This document shows, piece after piece, positions 7,978-14,943 of a DNA stretch of 64,000 nucleotides (position 1 is its first letter; every line of letters starts with the position of its first letter). The stretch comes from an uncultured Muribaculaceae bacterium. GTDB lineage: Bacteria; Bacteroidota; Bacteroidia; Bacteroidales; Muribaculaceae. The notes beneath the pieces are model-generated. The model saw only the letters and a program-made list of their open reading frames with translations, was not told the origin of the DNA and made no database searches. The stretch spans positions 1-64,000 of the forward strand of contig CAMWYR010000002.1 in the NCBI GenBank assembly GCA_947178505.1. The letters run 5' to 3'. The position numbers and the translations under genes are program-made.

Positions 7978-9153
7978 ATGAATTCCCAAGGTATAGACTT
8001 CAGTGATATCGCACCATACGACGACAGTGTGTTCCGCTCGAAAATGGAAACTCTGGTAAAGGATCCGGGTTTTCTGCATGCCGTAAAATACACTATGCCG
8101 GAAGATGATGTGCCGGCGCTGATTGAAGATCTTCTTAAGATTGATAATAAATACGACTTTCAACATCAGGTGATGTTCCCCTTCCTGGAGATGCTCGCAA
8201 AGACCACTACGGCAGGCATATCCCTCGGTGGTGTGAAATACTACAACCCGGCGCTGAGTTACGTGTTCATCACCAATCACCGCGACATCGTGCTTGATGC
8301 CTCTTTCCTGAATCTGGCCTTCATGCGTCGCGGTATGCCAACATCTGAGGTGGCTATCGGTAATAATCTTCTCGTGTTTGACTGGATCAACGACCTGGTG
8401 CGACTCAATAAGTCGTTCATCGTGAAGCGCAACACCGGTCTTCGTGAAGGCCTGCTTGCAGCCAAGAAACTCTCGGCTTATATCCACATGGCTATTCTCG
8501 ACAAGCATGAGTCTGTCTGGATCGCGCAGCGCGAAGGGCGTGCGAAGGATAGTTCCGACCACACCCAGGAGGCCCTGGTGAAGATGCTCGCCCTCGGCGG
8601 TGAGGGATCATTCACCGACCGACTGAAGGAAATAAATCTTATGCCTGTGTCTATTTCATACGAATTTGATCCCAACGATTATCTTAAGGCTAAGGAATTC
8701 CTTATGAAGCGTCGAGATCCGAATTTCAAGAAATCACAGCGAGACGATTTATTCAGCATGGAGACCGGTCTGCTCCAGTTCAAGGGTAAGGTGCATTTCC
8801 AGCTTACTCCCCGCATCAACACTAAGCTTGATCAGCTCGGCGACTTCCCTGATAATAACACGGCGGCTAAATATGTGGGTTGTCTGATCGATCAGGCAAT
8901 TCACCGTAGTTATGAGATCTTTCCGATCAATTACATTGCTTTCGATTTGCTTCACCGCTCGAAGCGTTTCCGTGCGAAATATACAGACGAGCAGCTGAAG
9001 GAAACTGAAGATTACTTTAACCGTCAGCTTGATAAGATCGATGTGCCCGACGTGACGCCCGAAGAGCGCGAGTTCATGCTGGAGATGATGCTCGTGATGT
9101 ATGCCAACCCGCTTAAGAATAAGCTGAAGACCATTCTCGGCGGAATGGAATAA
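7978..9153 (+). CDS. Membrane-associated glycerol-phosphate acyltransferase family protein
   Basis: This 391-residue protein belongs to the glycerolipid acyltransferase superfamily, probably acylating a glycerol phosphate or lysophospholipid at the cytoplasmic membrane face. The catalytic block is FITNHRDIVLD (about residues 100-110). The usual motif is HX4D, but here His and the final Asp are separated by five residues, a spacing I recall from Bacteroidota homologues. The RNTGLREGLL and AQREGRAKD segments match the later phosphate-binding motifs. The ATG at 7978 was chosen over a TTG two codons upstream. A separate conventional PlsC is encoded at 32416-33171, so the two likely have different substrates. 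Confidence 0.75.
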   Translation: MNSQGIDFSDIAPYDDSVFRSKMETLVKDPGFLHAVKYTMPEDDVPALIEDLLKIDNKYDFQHQVMFPFLEMLAKTTTAGISLGGVKYYNPALSYVFITNHRDIVLDASFLNLAFMRRGMPTSEVAIGNNLLVFDWINDLVRLNKSFIVKRNTGLREGLLAAKKLSAYIHMAILDKHESVWIAQREGRAKDSSDHTQEALVKMLALGGEGSFTDRLKEINLMPVSISYEFDPNDYLKAKEFLMKRRDPNFKKSQRDDLFSMETGLLQFKGKVHFQLTPRINTKLDQLGDFPDNNTAAKYVGCLIDQAIHRSYEIFPINYIAFDLLHRSKRFRAKYTDEQLKETEDYFNRQLDKIDVPDVTPEEREFMLEMMLVMYANPLKNKLKTILGGME

Positions 9154-9206
9154 TAAGGCTCAGGGCGGAAAGCTCAATATTATTCTGAATTCAAAATCAG
9201 ACTTAA

Positions 9207-10448
9207 ATGCGTATCCAAATCTTACCTGCTATAATTTTGCTGCTGCTGTCGGTGCTTACGGATGCCTATATCATCAGCGATATCCGTCGTCTTTGCGCGC
9301 GAGCGATCCGAAACACCGTAACGTGGATTTATTCCCTTATTTCTCTGGCTTGTTATGTGCTTGTAATCATCATGCTTGCCTGGCCTAAGAAAGATCCGAC
9401 GGAGCCTATCCTCACGCCGATGTGGCTCCTTTTCATCTATCTCTCGGTCTATATCCCGAAGATAGTTTACGCATTTCTCTCCCTTATCGGACGCATTTTC
9501 CTGCGGCAGAAACCGGCGCAGTCGAAATGGGACCTTATTGTGGGAATGACGATGGCCCTCATTCTCTTTGTGAGTCTCTGGTCGGGCACGATCTACACGC
9601 GCAATATTATTGAGGTAAATAATGTTGACGTATATTCCGACCGCCTCCCGGAATCATTTGATGGTCTCAGGATCCTCCAGTTCAGCGATTTGCATGCAGG
9701 CACATGGGGAAATGATACGACGTTCGTATCCGAACTTGTCGACAGCATTAATGCGCAGCAGGCCGACCTTGTGGTCTTCACGGGTGATTTTGTCAACAGA
9801 GTGGCTAACGAACTTGAGCCCTTCGTGCCGGTTCTGAGCCGCATTAAGGCGCCGATGGGTGTCTACGGAGTGCTCGGTAACCATGATTACGGCGGTTATG
9901 CCGAATGGCCCGACAGTACCGGTATCCCTAAGAATGTGAACAGACTCAAAGATCTTATCCGCAAGACGGGCATGAAGTTGCTGTGCAATGAGACTACCAT
10001 GCTCCGCAATGATAAGGATTCCCTCGCTCTGATTGGAGTTGAAAACTGGGGTGAGCCACCGTTCAACCAGCTCGGTGATCTTGTGAAGGCCTATGCTCCC
10101 GACAGTGTGCCTTCGGTAGCGCTCAACGACACGGTGTTTAAGGTGCTCCTCACGCATAATCCCAATCACTGGGATCAGGTGGTAAGGGAAATAAGTAACG
10201 TCGATCTTTCAATGGCAGGTCATACCCACGCTATGCAGGCAATGTTTGAGGTTGCCGGACACCGCTGGTCACCGGCCTCTTGGAAATATCCTCAGTGGGG
10301 AGGCCTGTATGAGTCTCAGTGCAAGAAGGGGCAGCCTATGTATCTCTACGTAAACATCGGTGCTGGTGAAGTCGGTTATCCGGCCCGTATCGGCGTTGCG
10401 CGTCCTGAAATTAACGTAATCACCTTGCGTAGAAATAAAGAAGAGTAA
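9207..10448 (+). CDS. Membrane-anchored metallophosphoesterase
   Basis: A 413-residue protein with about four N-terminal membrane helices (residues 3-20, 40-58, 72-92 and 108-128) and an extracytoplasmic calcineurin-like domain. The metal-binding motifs appear in the expected order: DLH at 161-163, GD at 193-194, GNHD at 224-227, His317, and GHTH at 338-341. This resembles YaeI-like phosphoesterases, some of which act on UDP-sugar lipid intermediates, but the substrate here is unknown. Its stop is one nucleotide before the folK start, so the two are co-transcribed. It follows the acyltransferase after 53 bp, which suggests but does not prove a lipid role. Confidence 0.83.
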   Translation: MRIQILPAIILLLLSVLTDAYIISDIRRLCARAIRNTVTWIYSLISLACYVLVIIMLAWPKKDPTEPILTPMWLLFIYLSVYIPKIVYAFLSLIGRIFLRQKPAQSKWDLIVGMTMALILFVSLWSGTIYTRNIIEVNNVDVYSDRLPESFDGLRILQFSDLHAGTWGNDTTFVSELVDSINAQQADLVVFTGDFVNRVANELEPFVPVLSRIKAPMGVYGVLGNHDYGGYAEWPDSTGIPKNVNRLKDLIRKTGMKLLCNETTMLRNDKDSLALIGVENWGEPPFNQLGDLVKAYAPDSVPSVALNDTVFKVLLTHNPNHWDQVVREISNVDLSMAGHTHAMQAMFEVAGHRWSPASWKYPQWGGLYESQCKKGQPMYLYVNIGAGEVGYPARIGVARPEINVITLRRNKEE

Positions 10449-10449
10449 G

Positions 10450-10836
10450 ATGTCTTCTGTCGTGCTTTCACTTGGTTCCAATTGCGATTCACGCTATGTG
10501 GAAACAGCTATCTCCATGCTCGCCGGGCTGCTTAATGATTTCAATGTCTCCAATATATACCCTACGCCGCCGGCGGCCGGGGTCGGTAAGCCCTATGATA
10601 ACGCTGTCGCTACCGGAGAGTGGGCCGGGACTATGGAATCTCTTAATTCTCTATTGAAAAATTATGAGTGTTCGGCCGGGCGCGATGAGGCTGCCAGGGA
10701 GGCGGGGTTTGTTCTTATCGATATTGATATCGTTGTATGGGATGGGGCAGTAGTGCGCCCGTGGGATTTCTCCCAGTCGTTCTTCCGCATCGGCTATGAA
10801 TCGGTAATGCAGCATTCAGTTCCGACAGCAAACTGA
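10450..10836 (+). CDS. folK: Short FolK-like pterin pyrophosphokinase
   Basis: FolK transfers pyrophosphate from ATP to 6-hydroxymethyl-dihydropterin in folate synthesis. The 128-residue protein starts VVLSLGSNCD, the family's first strand, and carries IDIDIVVWDG near residue 95, which matches the magnesium-binding DxD. It is shorter than the usual 155-170 residues. The Arg-rich WGPRT stretch normally before the DxD motif is not evident, which leaves catalysis in some doubt. It is directly coupled to the metallophosphoesterase gene and followed by a terminator. Confidence 0.7.
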   Translation: MSSVVLSLGSNCDSRYVETAISMLAGLLNDFNVSNIYPTPPAAGVGKPYDNAVATGEWAGTMESLNSLLKNYECSAGRDEAAREAGFVLIDIDIVVWDGAVVRPWDFSQSFFRIGYESVMQHSVPTAN

Positions 10837-10893
10837 CGGAGGCAGATAACAACGGAATTAGTCCCTTGAAAAGGGAATCCTTATAAATCTGCG

Positions 10894-10923
10894 AAACATT
10901 CGGGGGGTTACGAATGTTTTATT
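10894..10923 (+). terminator. Terminator after folK
   Basis: AAACATTCG (10894-10902) pairs perfectly with CGAATGTTT (10911-10919) around an 8-nt loop, then TATT follows. It separates the folK run from the thioredoxin locus. Confidence 0.7.
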
Positions 10924-10963
10924 AGCAAGTAAGAACTGTGGGTCTTGCCTTGCCCATCTGAGT

Positions 10964-10994
10964 TTTGTCGGATTTATGATATGATGATTGTTTG
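10964..10994 (+). promoter_or_regulatory. Possible promoter of the thioredoxin/VKOR locus
   Basis: TTTG at 10964-10967 and ATTGTTTG at 10987-10994 are 19 nt apart. The -7 element has its first two bases reversed relative to TAnnTTTG, so the match is imperfect. Position after a terminator and 39 nt before the start codon supports it. Confidence 0.4.
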
Positions 10995-11032
10995 AGTGGC
11001 AGATAGGTGAGCCCTTTATAAGGATTAATGCT

Positions 11033-11329
11033 ATGGAATACAACGATTTGATTAATTCAGCACCTGTTGTGCTTGTAGAATTTTATGCTTCTTGGTGTCC
11101 TCATTGCCAGAAGATGATGCCTATTGTCGAGGATATCAAGGCCCTTCTTGCCGATAATCTAAAAGTAGTGCAGCTCGATATTGATGAAAATCAAGAGCTT
11201 GCAGACAACGCGAACGTTAAATCGATTCCTACTTTCCTTCTTTATGATGGAGGAAAACTCGTGATGCGCGAGTCGGGAGAGATGACAGCAGAGACTCTTC
11301 TCCGTAAAATTCAGGAGGCTGTTTCTTAA
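11033..11329 (+). CDS. Thioredoxin-fold protein with CPHC active site
   Basis: A 98-residue thioredoxin. The active site is WCPHC at 21-25, preceded by the standard VEFYASW strand, and the cis-proline loop SIPTF lies near residue 64. The dipeptide between the cysteines is Pro-His, as in oxidising DsbA, rather than Gly-Pro of ordinary thioredoxin; this usually raises the redox potential. No signal peptide is visible, so it is probably cytoplasmic. The ATG at 11033 was chosen; an in-frame TTG at 10988 adds 15 residues without a signal sequence. The VKOR gene starts 24 bp downstream, so the two are almost certainly co-transcribed, suggesting a shared thiol task. Confidence 0.88.
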   Translation: MEYNDLINSAPVVLVEFYASWCPHCQKMMPIVEDIKALLADNLKVVQLDIDENQELADNANVKSIPTFLLYDGGKLVMRESGEMTAETLLRKIQEAVS

Positions 11330-11353
11330 GTCTCTCTAAAATATAAGCTCGCT

Positions 11354-12397
11354 ATGAAATCAACATCACGACTCAATCCGGAAGGCCTGTCCCGCAAACC
11401 CTCGCTTTTAGGAGATTGGCTCACTCTCTTAGGTGTTGGCCATACGACTGATTACACGATTAAACGGGAGAAGGACATTCCATTCAAGACCTGGTTCGGC
11501 TTCTCAAGGGCATTACACGACTACGGTGTGGAGTCGATAGCCTATAATCTTTCGGATCGTGATGAGATTGACAAAGTGCCGGTACCTTTCATTGCTCATA
11601 CCGCCGGAGAGGAAGGTGGTAATATTATTGTTACTTCCATTAAAGGCGATCAGGTGGAATATCTGAGTCTCGGCGAGAATAAAACCACTTCAATGGAGAG
11701 GTTTATGAACGCCTGGGACGGGAATGTCTTCCTCTCGCGTGCAACAGCGGGAGCTGCAGAACCTGAACTGGGGTTACACCGTCGGCTTGAGTTCTTTACC
11801 CGGTCCAAACGTTGGGTGCTTATTTCCTGTCTGATTCTCCTGTTGGTATATGCGTTCATCGCCAACGGACTTTATAAATTCGTATCCACCTATTTCATCA
11901 CGGCCATAGATCTTGGAGGGCTATATGTCACGTATCTGCTCGTTCAGAAATCTCTTAAAATTCACAATCCGAAGGCTGATCGTTTCTGCGGTGTGCTTCA
12001 GGCGGGGGGATGTGATGATATCCTTGCTACATCGGCCTCAAAGTTCTTTGGGCTTTTTGGCTGGAGCGAAGTAGGTTTCGCTTATTTTTCGGTAAGTCTG
12101 CTGGCATTACTGATGTTCCCCGGGTCGTTGCCATGGCTGGCACTGTGCAACGTGTGCTGTCTGCCATTTACGGCGTGGAGCATCTGGTATCAACGTTTCC
12201 GGGCACATCGTTGGTGCACGCTTTGTGTCACCGTACAATGCTCATTATGGTTACTGTTCATAGCTTATCTGAGTGGAGGGTGGCTCGGACTCTCTTTCCC
12301 TGTCAGCATAGACTTCTTCGTGCTTGGTATCTGCTATATCGGGGTTATGCTGCTAATAAACGCCCTTATGCCACTCATAGAGAAGCAAGATAAGTGA
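11354..12397 (+). CDS. Membrane protein with degenerate C39-like domain and VKOR domain
   Basis: This 347-residue protein has two parts. Residues about 15-130 resemble a C39 peptidase-like domain (PFIAHT at 78-83, then a strand-rich IIVTSIKGDQVEYLS), but the catalytic Cys expected near the N terminus is absent, so it is probably non-proteolytic. Residues about 150-340 form a VKOR domain with several membrane helices. Loop cysteines Cys212 and Cys220 (C-x7-C) and the quinone-side CTLC at 288-291 are all present, and FFGLFGWSEV is a family segment. VKOR passes electrons from thiol carriers to quinone. The fused thioredoxin domain seen in some homologues is missing; the separate CPHC thioredoxin upstream may replace it. 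No C39 transporter gene is nearby. Confidence 0.78.
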   Translation: MKSTSRLNPEGLSRKPSLLGDWLTLLGVGHTTDYTIKREKDIPFKTWFGFSRALHDYGVESIAYNLSDRDEIDKVPVPFIAHTAGEEGGNIIVTSIKGDQVEYLSLGENKTTSMERFMNAWDGNVFLSRATAGAAEPELGLHRRLEFFTRSKRWVLISCLILLLVYAFIANGLYKFVSTYFITAIDLGGLYVTYLLVQKSLKIHNPKADRFCGVLQAGGCDDILATSASKFFGLFGWSEVGFAYFSVSLLALLMFPGSLPWLALCNVCCLPFTAWSIWYQRFRAHRWCTLCVTVQCSLWLLFIAYLSGGWLGLSFPVSIDFFVLGICYIGVMLLINALMPLIEKQDK

Positions 12398-12453
12398 TGA
12401 ACATCTCGAAATCATCAAAGCATTAAAAGTAGTAAACCCTTTTACGATAACAC

Positions 12454-12484
12454 AAGGAGTGTGAAATCACACTCCTTAAATTTG
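12454..12484 (+). terminator. Hairpin after the VKOR gene, overlapping a possible promoter
   Basis: AAGGAGTGTGA (12454-12464) and TCACACTCCTT (12467-12477) form an 11-bp perfect inverted repeat with a 2-nt spacer. The following AAATTTG is only a weak U-tract. TAAATTTG at 12477-12484 is also a perfect -7 element, so the site may act as terminator, promoter or operator for the small ORF at 12491. Confidence 0.55.
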
Positions 12485-12490
12485 ATATAA

Positions 12491-12631
12491 ATGGAAAATA
12501 TGGAAAACTCGGGAGGTTTCCCGGAGATTAAAGGTGCAAAAAAGCTGTCACCTCTGGAAATGAATAAGCTTGACATCCTTAAAGATCACACCGTCATAAC
12601 CTTCGGAGCACTGAAGGTCGACTCAGAGTGA
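12491..12631 (+). CDS. Small ORF, 46 residues, with a leader-peptide-like motif
   Basis: ATG at 12491 to TGA at 12629-12631 encodes 46 residues. The N-terminal part contains GAKKLSPLEMNKLDI, which resembles the LSxxEMxxL leader segment of Bacteroidales natural-product precursors. The usual GG cleavage site is absent and there are no Cys, Ser/Thr-rich or Gly-rich core features; the end is HTVITFGALKVDSE. It is flanked by hairpins on both sides and lies 93 bp after the C39-like/VKOR gene. It may be a peptide precursor, an uncharacterised small protein, or a chance ORF. Coding status is unproven. Confidence 0.45.
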   Translation: MENMENSGGFPEIKGAKKLSPLEMNKLDILKDHTVITFGALKVDSE

Positions 12632-12652
12632 TAAGGGAGAGGCACCCTTATC
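12630..12652. terminator. Hairpin between the small ORF and the lptF/lptG gene
   Basis: GATAAGGG (12630-12637) pairs with CCCTTATC (12645-12652) around AGAGGCA. No long T-run follows on either strand. It lies exactly between two convergent stop codons, which favours a bidirectional end signal. Confidence 0.45.
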
Positions 12653-12653
12653 G

Positions 12654-13742
12654 TCAGAATTTCCGGGCGCGCCAATACAGGATAAGGCCGATTGCGAGAT
12701 ATACGAAATTCGGGATCCACATAGCCACCCATGGTGACGTCAGGCCGGAGATCGCGAACTGGCTTGTCACAGTAGAGAACAGGATGTAACTGAAGCTAAG
12801 CAGGAGACCCAGACCGATATTCAACCCCATTCCCCCTTTTGTCTTCTTTGCCGACAGCGACACTCCGATAAGCGTCAGGATAAAGGCTGCCGCGGCCACG
12901 GCATATCGGCGCTCTTTCTCAATCTCGAAGGCCTTGATATTGGCTACTCCGCGGTTTTTTTGCTTCTCGATGAAGTCTGCGAGCTGAGGCGTGGTGAGGG
13001 TCTCCTGATCATTTACGGATATGAGGAAGTCGCTCGGTTCAATTGGAATTACTGTATCGAGGCGGTTGCCGGTGCGTATCTTCTCCTTCATCCCGTCGAA
13101 GTCGCGGATCATATAGTTATTGAGCGTCCAGTGATAGGTGCGCGTCGTGTCGTAGGTGATGGTGGATGACGTCAGCCTCGACACAAGCTCCTTCCCCTTG
13201 AATTTATCAAAGGAGAAGCGGTAACCCGTTTTCGTGGCATTCTCAAATCTGCCGATATAGACCACCTCTCCAGGGCGAGCCATCAGCTGTATATCTACTC
13301 CCGACGTCACTTTCTTGTTCTTCACATATTTATTCGTATACTCGATACGCTTGATGTTCGTAGGAGGTATGATATAATTGCTCAGCAGGAAAATCATTGC
13401 AGCAATCACGGCCGCTCCTATCATGTAGGGCCGCATCAGGCGGTTGAAGCTCACTCCGCTCGAAAGAATTGCGATTATCTCCGAATTGGCCGCAAGCTTC
13501 GTCGTGAAGAAAATTACGGCGATGAATGTGAAGAGCGGTGCCAGTTGATTGGCAAAATAGGGGAGGAACGACATGAAATAGTCGAAGATCGTTTCCTTAA
13601 GCGGCGCATTCAGGAAGGCATCAAGTTTCTCCGTGATGTCGAACATAGTCACCACTGCCAGAATAAGCATTGTTGCAAAAAAGAACGTGCCGAGATATTT
13701 CTTCAGAATGAATATGTCGAGAAGCTTAAGTCCGAACTTCAT
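12654..13742 (-). CDS. lptG: LptF/LptG (YjgP/YjgQ) family LPS transport permease
   Basis: LptF and LptG are the membrane subunits of the LptB2FG extractor that moves lipopolysaccharide from the inner membrane to the Lpt bridge. This 362-residue protein has the expected plan: N-terminal helices beginning FILKKYLGTFFFA, a large periplasmic beta-rich domain (about residues 130-250), and three C-terminal helices ending LILYWRAR. It cannot be assigned firmly to F or G by eye. It is the last gene of the mre operon run, 59 bp after tgt. The partner ATPase lptB is at 28144-29187. Confidence 0.85.
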   Translation of the reverse strand: MKFGLKLLDIFILKKYLGTFFFATMLILAVVTMFDITEKLDAFLNAPLKETIFDYFMSFLPYFANQLAPLFTFIAVIFFTTKLAANSEIIAILSSGVSFNRLMRPYMIGAAVIAAMIFLLSNYIIPPTNIKRIEYTNKYVKNKKVTSGVDIQLMARPGEVVYIGRFENATKTGYRFSFDKFKGKELVSRLTSSTITYDTTRTYHWTLNNYMIRDFDGMKEKIRTGNRLDTVIPIEPSDFLISVNDQETLTTPQLADFIEKQKNRGVANIKAFEIEKERRYAVAAAAFILTLIGVSLSAKKTKGGMGLNIGLGLLLSFSYILFSTVTSQFAISGLTSPWVAMWIPNFVYLAIGLILYWRARKF

Positions 13743-13801
13743 ACCAATTAAATGACGTTTCTGAGAATTTGTAAATTAAATTGTCTGCTGCGGATCTCTT
13801 A

Positions 13802-14932
13802 TCAGAGACGGCGGGTCACGTTGACAACCATCTCATCTTTCCAGGCCTTGAAATCGCCGGCGATTATATGTTTCCGGGCTTCCCCGACGAGCCACAGATA
13901 AAACGCAAGATTATGGATAGAGGCTATCTGCATTCCAAGAAGTTCCTTGCTTACGAACAGATGACGCAGATAGGCCTTCGAATATTCCTCATCAACGACC
14001 GACGGACCACCCTCATCGAGCGGCGAGAAATCATCGGCCCACTTCTTATTTTTCAGATTGATGATGCCGTTGCGCGTGAATATCATACCGTTGCGACCGT
14101 TGCGGGTGGGCATAACGCAGTCCATCATATCCACTCCGCGATCGATAGCCTCCAGGATATTGGCCGGCGTTCCGACGCCCATTAGGTAACGGGGCTTTGC
14201 TTCGGGAAGGATTTCATTTACGACTTCGATCATTTCATACATCTTCTCGGTCGGTTCGCCCACTGCCAGGCCTCCGATGGCATTACCGTCGGCCCCGAGA
14301 TCACTGATGAATTTCGCCGATTCCCGTCTAAGGTCCGGATAGACGCATCCCTGCACGATCGGGAAATAGGCCTGACGATAACCATAAAGTCCTTCAGTCT
14401 CCTTATAGCGCTTCCAGCCGCGGAGTAGCCAGTTGTGCGTAAGATCAAGCGATTTGCGCGCATATTCGTAATCGGCGTCACCGGGACAGCACTCGTCAAG
14501 AGCCATCATGATGTCGGCACCGATCACGCGTTCAATATCCACTACGTTTTCCGGAGTGAAAAGATGCTTGCTGCCGTCTATATGGCTCCGGAAGGTCACA
14601 CCTTCCTCCTTCAGTTTGCGGTTGGACGACAGGGAGAACACCTGAAAGCCTCCCGAGTCGGTGAGTATCGGACGGTTCCAGCTGTTGAACTTATGCAACC
14701 CTCCCGCCTGACGGAGCACTTCAAGTCCGGGACGCAGATAGAGATGATACGTATTACCCAGAATTATCTGTGCCTTGATATCATCACGAAGTTCATGCAT
14801 GTGCACGCCCTTCACGCTTCCTACAGTGCCCACGGGCATAAAGATAGGGGTCTGCACCTCTCCGTGATCGGTGGTTATGACGCCGGCGCGTGCCCCCGTG
14901 TCCGGTGCCGTTGATTCTATTCTGAAGTCCAT
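13802..14932 (-). CDS. tgt: Queuine/preQ1 tRNA-ribosyltransferase lacking zinc cysteines
   Basis: Tgt exchanges the wobble guanine of GUN-anticodon tRNAs for preQ1 or queuine. The 376-residue enzyme has the TIM-barrel motifs ILTDSGGFQVFSL (about 88-100), IGGLAVGEP near 220 and the DCVMPTRNGRNG block with the catalytic Asp. In E. coli three zinc ligands come from a CxCxxC stretch before NYSRAYLHHL; here the matching region reads DEGGPSVVDEEYSKAYLRHL with no cysteine, while the His of SIHNL remains. Zinc binding is therefore probably lost or altered. It lies between rodA (11 bp upstream) and lptG. Confidence 0.88.
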   Translation of the reverse strand: MDFRIESTAPDTGARAGVITTDHGEVQTPIFMPVGTVGSVKGVHMHELRDDIKAQIILGNTYHLYLRPGLEVLRQAGGLHKFNSWNRPILTDSGGFQVFSLSSNRKLKEEGVTFRSHIDGSKHLFTPENVVDIERVIGADIMMALDECCPGDADYEYARKSLDLTHNWLLRGWKRYKETEGLYGYRQAYFPIVQGCVYPDLRRESAKFISDLGADGNAIGGLAVGEPTEKMYEMIEVVNEILPEAKPRYLMGVGTPANILEAIDRGVDMMDCVMPTRNGRNGMIFTRNGIINLKNKKWADDFSPLDEGGPSVVDEEYSKAYLRHLFVSKELLGMQIASIHNLAFYLWLVGEARKHIIAGDFKAWKDEMVVNVTRRL

Positions 14933-14943
14933 TTCCTTTTTTC

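Noticed and set aside
10858..11043. 61-codon minus-strand ORF in the folK-thioredoxin gap
   Set aside because: It spans a terminator hairpin and a likely promoter and shows no family features.
11354..12397. Active bacteriocin-processing C39 transporter
   Set aside because: No ABC ATPase or transporter helices of that type and no catalytic cysteine are present; the membrane part is VKOR.
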